This document shows, one piece after another, positions 44,995 through 53,381 of a stretch of 64,000 nt of DNA. This stretch comes from Maricaulis sp. GTDB lineage: Bacteria > Pseudomonadota > Alphaproteobacteria > Caulobacterales > Maricaulaceae. The notes under the pieces were generated by a model. It was not told the origin of the DNA and searched no databases. It saw nothing but the letters and a program-made list of their open reading frames with translations. The stretch is from positions 1 to 64,000 of the forward strand of contig NZ_JADFAJ010000012.1 in NCBI RefSeq assembly GCF_015665295.1, read 5' to 3'. Position 1 is the stretch's first letter. Each line of letters begins with the position of its first letter. Made by a program: the position numbers and the translations under genes.

Positions 44995-45761
44995 GCGGGC
45001 GCCTCGGACTCACGACGCGCCCCGCCCGTACCCGAGCGCCGCTTGGTGTCGGGTTCGACGATCTCACCGCCGAGGGCCTCGTCGGCCTCGCGGGTGATTG
45101 CGTTGAGCTGGGTTTCCAGATTGAGGCGGGCGGCTTCCAGCTCGTCCGGTCCGGCGCCCTTGGCGACATGGATCGGCTCACCCCAGATGATGATGCCGTG
45201 GGTGAAGAAATGCGGCAGGCAATGATGGTCCCAGGCCTTGTGCAGGACGGTCTTGCGCCGGGTCGACCAGGAAAAGGGCAGGATCGGCACGCCGGTATCG
45301 CGGGCCATGCGCACGGCGCCATAGCCGGCCCGCATGCGCGGTCCGCGCGGCCCGTCCGGTGTCACCGCGCCGCAGCCACCGGCATTGAGATGATGGACCA
45401 TGGCGCGATAGGCTGCCTCGCCACCCTTGGCCGCGCCGGGCTTGTCGGGATTGCGTGAGGAACCGCGCACCACGCCGACCTTGTACCACCGCGCCAGGCG
45501 CGAGCCGATCTCGCCCTCGCGCGATCGCGAGGCCAGCGCGACCATGCGGTCCTTTTGTCGCGCCCAGCCATGCAACGCCATCAGCACACGGCCATGCCAG
45601 ACACAGCCGAGGATGGGTTTGCGCTCATCCCAGACCGTCGTGACATAGTCGGCATTGCGGTGCTCCCAGCGAATGGAATGCCGCACCAGCTCAAGATAGA
45701 GCAGGATGAGGAAGGCGAGGACTTCCTGGGCCCAGGGCCGGGAGAGCAGGCGTTTGGTCAT
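44991..45761 (-). CDS. DUF374 lysophospholipid acyltransferase-like protein
   Basis: The 256-residue protein has an N-terminal hydrophobic helix (VLAFLILLYLELV), a CVWHGRVL segment at the usual HX4D site, GSSRNPDKPGAAKGG and TPDGPRGPRM, the DUF374 signatures. The family sits with waaA and lpxK in alphaproteobacteria and is thought to acylate lipid A or a related lipid (inference). ATG 45761 is chosen because MTKRLLSRPWAQ matches the family start and AGGG is 6 bases upstream; a longer frame reaches 45866 without a good site. The C-terminal 40 residues are charged and probably disordered. Confidence 0.85.
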   Translation of the reverse strand: MTKRLLSRPWAQEVLAFLILLYLELVRHSIRWEHRNADYVTTVWDERKPILGCVWHGRVLMALHGWARQKDRMVALASRSREGEIGSRLARWYKVGVVRGSSRNPDKPGAAKGGEAAYRAMVHHLNAGGCGAVTPDGPRGPRMRAGYGAVRMARDTGVPILPFSWSTRRKTVLHKAWDHHCLPHFFTHGIIIWGEPIHVAKGAGPDELEAARLNLETQLNAITREADEALGGEIVEPDTKRRSGTGGARRESEAPA

Positions 45762-45864
45762 GTCAGGCCCTAGCTCACCTCCACGGCGCAAAAGGTCAAG
45801 CATGGCGCGCGGTTGCGTCATCGGCGAGACCGGCCTAAATGCGCTGCCAGACGAAAGGCCCAGC

Positions 45865-46527
45865 ATGCCCTATGACTTGAATGACCCGAAGGACCGTGAG
45901 CGCGCCTGGCAGGATTACCTGTGGAAGGATCACGGCATCCTGCGCCAGAAATTCCACAATATGCACGAGGTCGGCGGCGGCATGTGGCGGGCCAACCAGC
46001 CCTCGCCGGAGCGGCTGGAACAGCTGGCGGCGGATGGCTTCAAGACCATTTTGAACATTCGCGGTACCCAGCCGGGCGTCTGTTATTACGATCTCGAGAA
46101 GGACGCCTGCGAGCGTCTCGGCCTCGAAATGATCGACATGCCCTTCGGCTCACGCGAGGCGCCGTATGTCGACCGCATGCAGCGGGCGGTGAGGATTTTC
46201 GAGTCCATCCAGTATCCCGCCCTGATCCATTGCAAGTCGGGCGCAGACCGGGCCGGCATCATCTCCGTGCTGTTTGCGCTGACCCATCTCAAACAGCCCT
46301 ATGACGAGGCCATCCGGCACCTGTCCCTGAAATATCTGCACGTGAAGGCCGGCAAGACCGGCGTGCTGGATTATTTCTTCGAGACCTATCGCGCCTACAA
46401 CGCGGCGACCCCGATCGATTTCTGGGAATGGGTTGAAACGGTCTATGACCGCGACGCGGTGCAGTCAGGTTTCATGTCGAGCTGGTGGGGCAACTTGCTG
46501 ACGGAAAAGCTGCTTCGCCGGGAATAG
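45865..46527 (+). CDS. Tyrosine/dual-specificity phosphatase-like protein
   Basis: The 220-residue protein has the PTP signature HCKSGADRAGI (C123, R129) and the upstream FKTILNIRG and acid-loop FGSREAP. It is cytoplasmic: no signal peptide. It belongs to the broad DSP group of bacterial phosphatases acting on phosphotyrosine, phosphoinositides or sugar phosphates. It is divergent from the Kdo/lipid A unit, where alphaproteobacteria often keep other phosphatase genes, so a link to envelope lipid phosphates is possible but unproven. AAAGG lies before the ATG. Confidence 0.85.
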   Translation: MPYDLNDPKDRERAWQDYLWKDHGILRQKFHNMHEVGGGMWRANQPSPERLEQLAADGFKTILNIRGTQPGVCYYDLEKDACERLGLEMIDMPFGSREAPYVDRMQRAVRIFESIQYPALIHCKSGADRAGIISVLFALTHLKQPYDEAIRHLSLKYLHVKAGKTGVLDYFFETYRAYNAATPIDFWEWVETVYDRDAVQSGFMSSWWGNLLTEKLLRRE

Positions 46528-46596
46528 GCGCCACCCATTTTTTATAACCAGTGAATTCATCAGATATGACGACTCTTTCCACAGGATTGAGTCACA

Positions 46597-46612
46597 TTAA
46601 CGCTCGTTAACC
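46597..46612 (+). promoter_or_regulatory. CtrA-like box upstream of the histidine kinase
   Basis: TTAA-N6-TTAACC (TTAACGCTCGTTAACC) shares 13 of 16 bases with the box before the TipF-like gene. Two GANTC sites (46571-46575 and 46589-46593) lie just upstream. The spacing is 6, whereas the CtrA consensus is usually given with 7. Confidence 0.5.
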
Positions 46613-46655
46613 ACGTTGACGTCCCCGTGCGGGGACAGCGGAGGGAGAGGGGCTG

Positions 46656-48263
46656 ATGCCGGATCTGGCCATACGTTCAGACTATACGCAGGAGCGGTTG
46701 AACCGCCTGAATTTCCTGCTGTCGCGCGAGTGTGGCCCGGCCTTCCTCGAGGCTTTCGTTAAGCAGGCGGCCGAGATCTTCGCCGCAGACCGTCTCTATA
46801 TCGCCCGTATCGACGCAACCCATACACGCCTGCGCACGCTCAAGGTCGCCTGCGCCAGCGCGCTGGTTGGCAATTACTGCTACGACCTCAAGGGTGCCCC
46901 CTGCGCGGATATCATGGAGGCGGGCGCCAATGTCTTCGAAGACGATGTGTCAGCGCGATATCCGCGCGATTTCATGCTCGAGGAAATGGGGATGCGGGCC
47001 TATGTCGGCATGCCGCTCTATAACGGCGCCCAGACGGTCGGCATTGTGGTGGCGATGTTCAAGCGCCCGATCGAGGTCGCTGACGAATTGCTGTCGGTCT
47101 TCAACCATTACCGGCGCCGCCTGACCGGCGAAATCCTCGCTGCGGAGTCCGGCGACCGCGCCGCGTTGGCGATGAAGGGCACGTCGGACGGCATCTTCGA
47201 CATGTGCCTGGAAACCGACCAGATCTATATCTCGGCCCGCGGCCGCGAACTTCTGGGCTACCAGGCGCGCGAATTCACCGCGGCCACGGACGGCTTCACG
47301 ACGCTCATCCACAGCGATGACCGGCCGCGCTTCGAGTCGGCCCGCAACGCCCATTTCCGCGCCGGCCGCCCGTTTGACCTGACTGTGCGACTGAAGGTCG
47401 TTGGCGGACAGCATCGCTGGTTCCGCATGCGGGGCGAGGCAGTGCGGACACCGGATGGCGATCCGGTCCGCCTCGTTGGCGCCCTGACCGATATTCACGA
47501 CCTCGTCGAGGCGCGCCAGCAGGCGACCGAGGCCAGTCGCGCCAAGTCGCGCTTCCTGGCCACGATGAGCCATGAAATCCGCACGCCGATGAATGGGGTC
47601 CTGGGCATGTCGGCCCTGCTGGCCAACACCGAGCTGGAGCCGTCGCAACGCGAAATGGTCAATCTGATCGAGGCGTCCGGCCAGTCCCTGCTGACCATTC
47701 TCAATGACATTCTCGACCTGGCCAATATCGAGTCCGGCCGCTTCGAGGTCGAGCAGGCCAGCTTCAACCCGGCGGAACTTGTGCGAACCGTTGCCGGTCC
47801 ATATCGCATGAAGGCTATGGAAAAAGGGCTGAACCTGCATCTCGAGATCGACCCGGTCGCCGAGCGCGAGGTCGTGGGCGATCCCGCCCGGGTCCGCCAG
47901 ATACTGTCCAACCTGCTTTCCAACGCGGTCAAGTTCACGGATCGGGGCGAGGTGCGCGTGCGCTGCCTGATGACCCAGACCGCCGAACGGACCCATGACG
48001 TCACCTTCGAGGTCGGCGATACCGGGATCGGCATGGATGACGACCTGATGCTGCGCATCTTCATGCCGTTCAGCCAGGGCGAGGCGGTCATGCAGCGCAA
48101 GAATGGCGGAACCGGTCTGGGCCTGGCGATCGCCAAGAAACTGGCCGAGCTGATGGGTGGCGACATCCTGGTGGAAAGTGCGCCGGGTGCCGGCTCGAAA
48201 TTCACCGTCCAGCTGCCCGAAGTCGGTCGCCGTGGCGAGACCCTGCAGGCTCGCGAAGCCTAA
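46656..48263 (+). CDS. Soluble hybrid-less histidine kinase, GAF-PAS-HisKA-HATPase
   Basis: The 535-residue kinase has no membrane segment. Order: GAF-like sensor (about 15-150), PAS with PAC (about 165-285), dimerisation/phospho-acceptor domain with H306 in MSHEIRTPMNG, and an ATPase domain with N-box NLLSNAVKF, G1 DTGIGM and G2 GGTGLGLAI. No receiver domain or adjacent response regulator exists, so it is an orphan kinase, perhaps feeding a phosphorelay elsewhere. The promoter has a CtrA-like box and GANTC sites. Its stop overlaps the convergent exporter gene (CTAA). Confidence 0.9.
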   Translation: MPDLAIRSDYTQERLNRLNFLLSRECGPAFLEAFVKQAAEIFAADRLYIARIDATHTRLRTLKVACASALVGNYCYDLKGAPCADIMEAGANVFEDDVSARYPRDFMLEEMGMRAYVGMPLYNGAQTVGIVVAMFKRPIEVADELLSVFNHYRRRLTGEILAAESGDRAALAMKGTSDGIFDMCLETDQIYISARGRELLGYQAREFTAATDGFTTLIHSDDRPRFESARNAHFRAGRPFDLTVRLKVVGGQHRWFRMRGEAVRTPDGDPVRLVGALTDIHDLVEARQQATEASRAKSRFLATMSHEIRTPMNGVLGMSALLANTELEPSQREMVNLIEASGQSLLTILNDILDLANIESGRFEVEQASFNPAELVRTVAGPYRMKAMEKGLNLHLEIDPVAEREVVGDPARVRQILSNLLSNAVKFTDRGEVRVRCLMTQTAERTHDVTFEVGDTGIGMDDDLMLRIFMPFSQGEAVMQRKNGGTGLGLAIAKKLAELMGGDILVESAPGAGSKFTVQLPEVGRRGETLQAREA

Positions 48264-50002
48264 TCTCCGAACTGCACCTTGCAGAGCCGGGCATAGAGGC
48301 CGTCGCGGGCGACCAGGGCGTCATGCCGGCCTTCTTCGACGATGCGTCCGCCTTCCATGACATAGATCCAGTCGGCATGGCGCACGGTGGACAGCCGGTG
48401 GGCGATGACCAGGCTGGTCCGTCCTTCAGACAGGCGTTCCAGGGCGGCTTGCACGCGCTGTTCGGATTCCGTATCGAGCGCGCTGGTCGCTTCATCGAGC
48501 AGCAGGATCGGGGCGTCCTTGAGGATGGCCCGGGCGATCGACAGGCGCTGGCGCTGGCCACCGGACAGATTGCTGCCACGCGGCCCGACCGGGCTGTCAT
48601 AGCCCTCCGGCAGGGCCATGATGAAGTCATGCGCATCCGCCGCCTTCGCTGCCGCGATGATGGCGTCCTCGCCGGCATCCAGTTGGCCAAAGCCGATATT
48701 GGCCCGCACCGTATCGTCGAACAGGGTTACATCCTGGCTGACCAGCGCCATGGCGCTGCGCAGCGAGACCGAGCGGGTTTCCGTGCCGTCGATCGTGATG
48801 GCGCCAGTCTGGGCGTCATAAAGGCGCGGCAGTAGGTTGAGCACGGTCGACTTGCCGGACCCGGACGGCCCCACGAGGGCGATGGTCTGGCCCGGTTCGG
48901 CTTTCAGGGAGATGTCGGACAGGGCAACCGATCCGTCCGGATAGGCAAAGCTGATCCCGTCGAGCCGGACAGCGCCGTCGGTGACCCTGAGCGCCGGCGC
49001 ATCAAGGGCGGTGGTCACGGTCTCGTCGGTGTCGAGCACGGTGAAAATGCGTTCGAGGACGGCAAACCCCTCCTGCACGACCGCGTTGAGCGTACCCAGG
49101 GCGCGGATGGCCGGCGAGATCACGCCGATCCCGGTGAGAACCCCGATGATATTGCCCAGCGACGTCTCGCCATTGAGCATGCGCCAGCCGGCAAAGGCGA
49201 CAAGGCCGGCAAAGGCCAGACCGCCGACAATTTCCAGGATCGGATCGACCCGGGCCTTGTTCTCGGTGATCTTCAGCAGGAAGCGCAGCCGGTCGAAGAA
49301 GGACTTGCGGGCCCGCTCGGCCTCGTAGTCCTCCAGCCCGTAGGTCTTGACCATGCGGGCGCCGGAAAAGCTCTCCTCCAGCTGGCTCGTCACTTCACCC
49401 ATCTGGGCCTGGGCCTGGGACGAGGTCTTGCGCAGGCGCTGGCCGATCCGGATCACCGGCCAGGCGGCGATCGGATAGACGACCAGGATCAGCAGGGAGA
49501 GCATCCAGTCGAGGCTCAGCATGACGCCGATCGTGATCACCACGGTCAACACGTCACGCATGAGATTGTTGGCCAGGCGAACAATCGTCTCGCGCAGCAG
49601 GGTGATGTCATTGGTGAAGCGCGAGACCAGCGAGCCGGTGCCCTCGGCCTGCAGGCGCGCGAAATCTGCGCGCACCAGCTTGCCGAACATGGCGTTTTGC
49701 AGGTCCTGCATGACATTGAGGGCCAGCCGGTTGGTCTGAACCGTCTGCAGGTAGAGGCTGACACCGCGCAGGGTGGCAAGGCCGATCACGGCCAGCGGTG
49801 CGAGCGGGAAGAAGTCCGCTGCCCCATTGTTCAGCTTGTCGAAGGTCCAGGCGATGACGCCGGCATAGGAGGCCGCCGCCCCGGCGGTGATGGCCGACAG
49901 GAACAGGGCCAGGATGACGAGACCCGGGCGACGCCACAGCCAGTCGCGCCACAGGCGCTTGCCGAGCGCGGCCGTCGAGGAGGGTGGGGTCTCGCCTGTC
50001 AC
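48260..50002 (-). CDS. MsbA-like ABC exporter (fused membrane-ATPase)
   Basis: The 580-residue half-transporter has six transmembrane helices (about 20-315) and an ATPase domain with Walker A GPSGSGKST, signature LSGGQRQR, Walker B ILLLDEATSALD and the H-loop IAHRLST. The sequence type fits MsbA/lipid flippases, and its place near waaA-lpxK-lpxL suggests it flips lipid A or a phospholipid (inference). It lies 15 bases after DUF4170 and 36 + 255 bases after pmbA in one unit. Confidence 0.88.
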   Translation of the reverse strand: MTGETPPSSTAALGKRLWRDWLWRRPGLVILALFLSAITAGAAASYAGVIAWTFDKLNNGAADFFPLAPLAVIGLATLRGVSLYLQTVQTNRLALNVMQDLQNAMFGKLVRADFARLQAEGTGSLVSRFTNDITLLRETIVRLANNLMRDVLTVVITIGVMLSLDWMLSLLILVVYPIAAWPVIRIGQRLRKTSSQAQAQMGEVTSQLEESFSGARMVKTYGLEDYEAERARKSFFDRLRFLLKITENKARVDPILEIVGGLAFAGLVAFAGWRMLNGETSLGNIIGVLTGIGVISPAIRALGTLNAVVQEGFAVLERIFTVLDTDETVTTALDAPALRVTDGAVRLDGISFAYPDGSVALSDISLKAEPGQTIALVGPSGSGKSTVLNLLPRLYDAQTGAITIDGTETRSVSLRSAMALVSQDVTLFDDTVRANIGFGQLDAGEDAIIAAAKAADAHDFIMALPEGYDSPVGPRGSNLSGGQRQRLSIARAILKDAPILLLDEATSALDTESEQRVQAALERLSEGRTSLVIAHRLSTVRHADWIYVMEGGRIVEEGRHDALVARDGLYARLCKVQFGD

Positions 50003-50017
50003 GCCGCGGATCGGAAC

Positions 50018-50272
50018 CTAGCCGTCCTTCTTCTCGGTCGAGGGATCGAGAAGCTTGTGGGCGTGGATGATGAAGTAGCGCATGTGGGCGTTGTCGACCG
50101 TGCGCTGGGCGGCACCCTTCCAGGCGGCGCGGGCTTCGGCATAGCTGCCGAAAGCACCGACGAAATCGACCTCGTCGAGATCCTTGAACTCGCAATTGGT
50201 CGGGTCGACGCAAGCCAGTTCGCCACCGATCACGAGGTGGAGAAGCTGGTTGTTGATCTTGGTTTCACTCAT
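50018..50272 (-). CDS. DUF4170 protein
   Basis: The 84-residue protein matches DUF4170: LLHLVIGGELACVD, VDFVGAFGSYAEARAAWKGAAQRTVDNAHMRYFI. It has no signal peptide or membrane helix. The family is alphaproteobacterial, of unknown function, and lies typically between pmbA/cysQ and the DUF374-waaA-lpxK genes, as here. Confidence 0.88.
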   Translation of the reverse strand: MSETKINNQLLHLVIGGELACVDPTNCEFKDLDEVDFVGAFGSYAEARAAWKGAAQRTVDNAHMRYFIIHAHKLLDPSTEKKDG

Positions 50273-50308
50273 GCCGGGCTCCTAAAATGATGCTGTCCGC
50301 AATGGCGC

Positions 50309-51670
50309 CTAGAGGCCGCCGATGGACATCGCGTCCACGAATACGCTGGGGGCGTTAACAGAACCTCGAAATTCCAGATCACTGGCCGGTACAAGACGGG
50401 CATAGATGTCGATCAGGTTGCCGGCCACGGTGATTTCGCTGACCGGATGGTCGATGACGCCGTTGGCGATTCGATAGCCGGACACGCCGACAGACCAGTC
50501 GCCCGTGTTGGAATTCAGCGAGGGGCCGAACATTTCCATGATCAGCACGCCGTCCTTGATACCGCCGATCATGTCGTCGCGGCTGGTCGAGCCCGCCTCC
50601 ATGTGGAAATTCGTCGGGCCGGCACCGGGCGAGCCGCCCATGGAGCGGCGGGCGTGACCGGTCGGGGTCATGTCGAGCTGGCGGGCGGACGCGGAGTTGA
50701 GGAACCAGGTTGTCAGCCGGCCATCCTCGATGATGGCGCTGCGCTGATTGACCGTGCCTTCGCCATCGAACGGGGCCGAGGCATGGCCCCAGGGGCGGTG
50801 CGGATCGTCGATGACGGTGACGCCCGGCGCAAAGATCATCTCGCCCAGCTTGTCACGCAGGAAGGAGACGCCGCGGGCCACGGCCGGTCCGGAGATGGCG
50901 CCGGCCAGCGAACCGATGAATGTCGTCGATACCCGCCGGTCGAAGACGACGGGCAGGACGCCGGAGGCAATCTTCTGCGGGCCGACACGGCGGGCGGCAC
51001 GTTCGCCGGCTTCGCGGCCGATCTCGATGCGGTCGCGCAGATCGGCGCGGCGACGGGCCGAGGTCGCGGCATAGTCGCGCTCCATCGCGCCGTCCTTGCC
51101 GGCGATCACGCTGGCGCCATAGCCGAACACGCTTTTTTTCCAGCCGGCATTGAAACCGGTCGAGGTGGCATAGGCGGCGGCGCCCTGGCCGGACGAGGCG
51201 AACGCCGCGTCGGTCATGGTCACGCCCTCAACCGCGCGGGCAGCGGTCTCGATGGCGATGGCGGTCTCTTCCAGCTCTTCCGGCGTCCATTCGCCGGCTT
51301 CGAACTGCTCGATCACCGGTGGCGACTTGCACAGGCGTTCCGGTTCGGCGAGCGCGGCATAGGGATCTTCCGGCGCGGCCCTGGCCATGGTCACGGCGCG
51401 ACCGATGGTGAAGTCGCGGCCCTTTTCCGACAGGTCCGAAAAGGCGACACCGGCCTGGCGTTTGCCAACGAAGACCCGCAGGCCTGCATCCAGCGATTCC
51501 GAGCGGCCGATATCCTCCAGCTTGCCGTCGCGAACCGAGAGCTCGGTTTCGCGCGACTCGGCGACTGAGGCTTCGGCACTGTCGGCGCCGGCCTTGAGGG
51601 CGCGGGCCACTAGGTCGGCGGCAATGTCCTGGAGAGCGGCGGGGTCGGGGGCTTTGAAGGTCTGTGTCAT
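50309..51670 (-). CDS. pmbA: TldE/PmbA-family metalloprotease subunit
   Basis: The 453-residue TldD/TldE-type protein has the conserved GLRVFVGKRQAGVAFSD, GVTMTDAAF, and C-terminal NFHMEAGSTSRDDMIGGIKDGVLIMEMFG. It carries no HExxxH motif, which fits TldE (PmbA), the non-catalytic partner of TldD. The pair degrades unfolded peptides and matures some modified peptides. TldD is not in the window. ATG 51670 is chosen because the family start follows; upstream codons add only 12 residues. Confidence 0.9.
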   Translation of the reverse strand: MTQTFKAPDPAALQDIAADLVARALKAGADSAEASVAESRETELSVRDGKLEDIGRSESLDAGLRVFVGKRQAGVAFSDLSEKGRDFTIGRAVTMARAAPEDPYAALAEPERLCKSPPVIEQFEAGEWTPEELEETAIAIETAARAVEGVTMTDAAFASSGQGAAAYATSTGFNAGWKKSVFGYGASVIAGKDGAMERDYAATSARRRADLRDRIEIGREAGERAARRVGPQKIASGVLPVVFDRRVSTTFIGSLAGAISGPAVARGVSFLRDKLGEMIFAPGVTVIDDPHRPWGHASAPFDGEGTVNQRSAIIEDGRLTTWFLNSASARQLDMTPTGHARRSMGGSPGAGPTNFHMEAGSTSRDDMIGGIKDGVLIMEMFGPSLNSNTGDWSVGVSGYRIANGVIDHPVSEITVAGNLIDIYARLVPASDLEFRGSVNAPSVFVDAMSIGGL

Positions 51671-51710
51671 GCAAGCGCTATAGCCCCGCGAGGCCCCGCC
51701 GGGCAATGGC

Positions 51711-52103
51711 TCAACTGATGGCGGTCCAGATCAGGAAGAGCGAGCCGGCGATCAGGGTGACCCAGGTTAGCAGTGTGCCGACGGCCCGGCCGAACGACGT
51801 GCCGGACGAGGTCGACAGGCCCCATGCGTGAAGCAGGCGGCCGAGCGTCAGCGTGATCCCGACTGCGTGGACGACCAGGACCGGTGCGCTGGTCAGCGCG
51901 AGCGCTCCGAGGATGAGCAGACCGACCGGGACATATTCAATGGCATTGCCGTGAACCCTGCAGGCCCGTTCAAGGGCTTCATTGCCGCCCGTCCCGAAGC
52001 CGACCTTGGCGCTCCGGCGATAGCGGACGACGTTGAAGGCGAGGACAATTACGAGCAGCCCGTTGAGGCCGGTATAGAGTGCAAAGGCGTCGAGTGCGGT
52101 CAT
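51711..52103 (-). CDS. MAPEG-family membrane protein (first copy)
   Basis: The 130-residue protein has four hydrophobic helices and the MAPEG signature ALERACRVHGNAIEYVPVGLL. Bacterial MAPEG proteins are related to microsomal glutathione S-transferase; activity is mostly untested. It follows the FrnE-like gene by 37 bases. ATG 52103 has GGAGAGAG upstream. A second, different MAPEG protein lies at 58440-58859. Confidence 0.88.
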   Translation of the reverse strand: MTALDAFALYTGLNGLLVIVLAFNVVRYRRSAKVGFGTGGNEALERACRVHGNAIEYVPVGLLILGALALTSAPVLVVHAVGITLTLGRLLHAWGLSTSSGTSFGRAVGTLLTWVTLIAGSLFLIWTAIS

Positions 52104-52140
52104 GATCTCTCTCCGTCTGACCTGCCCGCTCCGGGCGGGC

Positions 52141-52803
52141 CTATTCTGTTTCGGCCGGTTCCCTGACCGCCTGGCGGATGGCGTCCGCCAGCACGGCCGG
52201 TTCCTGGGCACCGGACACGGCAAAGCGTCCGTTGAAAATATAGGTGGGCACGCCGGACACGCCGAGCTTGCGATAGAACAGCTCTTCCTCCCAGACAGCC
52301 TTCTCGTCGCGATCGGTGGCCAGCAGGTCAGCGGTGACGGCAGCGTCGAGCCCGGCCTTGCCGGCCAGCTCGGCCAGCACGGCGAGGTCGCCAATATCGC
52401 GGCCTTCGCTGAAAAAGGCGGCGAACAGCGCTTCGCCCATCGCATCGGACTTGTCCTGGCCGCCGGCCCAACGCATCAGCCGGTGGGCGTTCAGCGTGTT
52501 CGGCCGCATGGCGATATCGTCGAAGCGGAAATCGATGCCGGCACCCGGCCCCGCCTGTTCGAGATGGTCGCGCATGGCCTTCCATCGGCCCGAGGCCTCG
52601 GCGCCGGAGAATTTCTCGCGCATGTAATCCTTGTAGGGACGCCCTTCGCGCGGCAGCGTCGGGTCGAGCTGGAAGGGGCGCCAGACCGTGTCGACCTTGA
52701 TGTCACTTGTCAGCTTGCGCGCGTCATCCCAATGGCGCTTGCCGAGCCAGCACCAGGGGCAGACGAGATCGGAGACGATATCAACAGTCACAACATGGGT
52801 CAT
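52141..52803 (-). CDS. DsbA-family (FrnE-like) oxidoreductase
   Basis: The 220-residue thioredoxin-fold protein has CPWC (C15, C18) near the start and VSGVPTYIFNGRFAVSGAQ (cis-Pro loop). The helical insert between them is that of the FrnE/2-hydroxychromene-carboxylate-isomerase-like branch. No signal peptide is seen, so it is cytoplasmic; such proteins act in disulfide or glutathione chemistry. Transcribed with the MAPEG gene. Confidence 0.88.
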   Translation of the reverse strand: MTHVVTVDIVSDLVCPWCWLGKRHWDDARKLTSDIKVDTVWRPFQLDPTLPREGRPYKDYMREKFSGAEASGRWKAMRDHLEQAGPGAGIDFRFDDIAMRPNTLNAHRLMRWAGGQDKSDAMGEALFAAFFSEGRDIGDLAVLAELAGKAGLDAAVTADLLATDRDEKAVWEEELFYRKLGVSGVPTYIFNGRFAVSGAQEPAVLADAIRQAVREPAETE

Positions 52804-52869
52804 GCGACTGATTTAGGCGTGTTTGCGGCAAATTGCGAGCGCGGCGAGCGGCGCATTCATGAGCCGGTT

Positions 52870-52927
52870 CGTCATCCCCCCGGCCAGGACACCAGGTCAT
52901 CGCGGACCTGCGAACGAGGGGATGACG
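52870..52927. repeat. 58-bp element with CGTCATCCCC terminal inverted repeats
   Basis: CGTCATCCCC at 52870-52879 and GGGGATGACG at 52918-52927 are exact inverse complements; the centre holds AGGTC...GACCT. Its ends resemble those of the element at 29417-29570. Non-coding. Confidence 0.6.
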
Positions 52928-52958
52928 CCCACCGGCCACCCACCGACCGGAAGTCGGG

Positions 52959-53177
52959 CTAGACAGTTATGTCCAGCAGGGTCTCTGTCATGTCGCTGGC
53001 GATACGGGCGGTGACCACGGCGGCGGAGTGTGCGGCCTCGGCCTTTTTCAGCGCCACGGCTGCCTGGATGATGTCTTCTCCCTTGGCCGCATTGTTGACC
53101 ATCTCACGGGCTGCCACGCCTGCATGGGACTGGGCGGACATCATGCCGGCAACGGCTGTATTGAAAGCGACATTCAT
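52959..53177 (-). CDS. Mini flagellar axial-like protein (rod/hook N and C ends only)
   Basis: The 72-residue protein reads like a shortened rod or hook protein. The start (FNTAVAGMMSAQSHAGVAAREMVNNA) resembles the N-terminal helix of FlgB/FlgC/FlgG-type proteins. The end (ALKKAEAAHSAAVVTARIASDMTETLLDI) resembles their C-terminal helix (pattern AxxxYxAN...ixTxdxMlxtLl). The central domain is absent. It could be an adapter in the flagellum, or a protein of similar coiled-coil build by chance. A TTAACC box and a GANTC site lie 50-60 bases upstream, as for other motility genes here. Confidence 0.5.
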   Translation of the reverse strand: MNVAFNTAVAGMMSAQSHAGVAAREMVNNAAKGEDIIQAAVALKKAEAAHSAAVVTARIASDMTETLLDITV

Positions 53178-53222
53178 GGGCTCACGATACGCCCGCCACG
53201 GCGAAGCCCGGAGCGGAGATTG

Positions 53223-53235
53223 GAATCACGGTTAA
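53223..53235 (-). promoter_or_regulatory. TTAACC half-site with adjacent GANTC
   Basis: Minus strand TTAACCGTGATTC, 46 bases before the mini axial-like gene. CtrA half-site plus CcrM-type site by pattern only. Confidence 0.35.
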
Positions 53236-53287
53236 GGCCGGGTATCCAAGGCCTGATCGGCGGATCGATGCCCCGTCGCGTCCCCCG

Positions 53288-53303
53288 GGACTGAAATCAG
53301 TCC
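53288..53303. other. 16-base palindrome in the divergent gap
   Basis: GGACTGA-AA-TCAGTCC, between the mini axial-like gene and the DUF1232 gene. Possible operator; no partner known. Confidence 0.3.
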
Positions 53304-53381
53304 GTTCCCGCTATTGGCGGGGCGGGCGGTATGGGACAAGCTCCGCATCAATCAGCGGCTACAGGAAGGTGCCACACTGTC

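Noticed and set aside
45865-46527. Phosphatase gene as a lipid A 1-phosphatase LpxE
   Set aside because: It has the PTP loop HCxxGxxR and no membrane helices; LpxE is a membrane PAP2-type enzyme.
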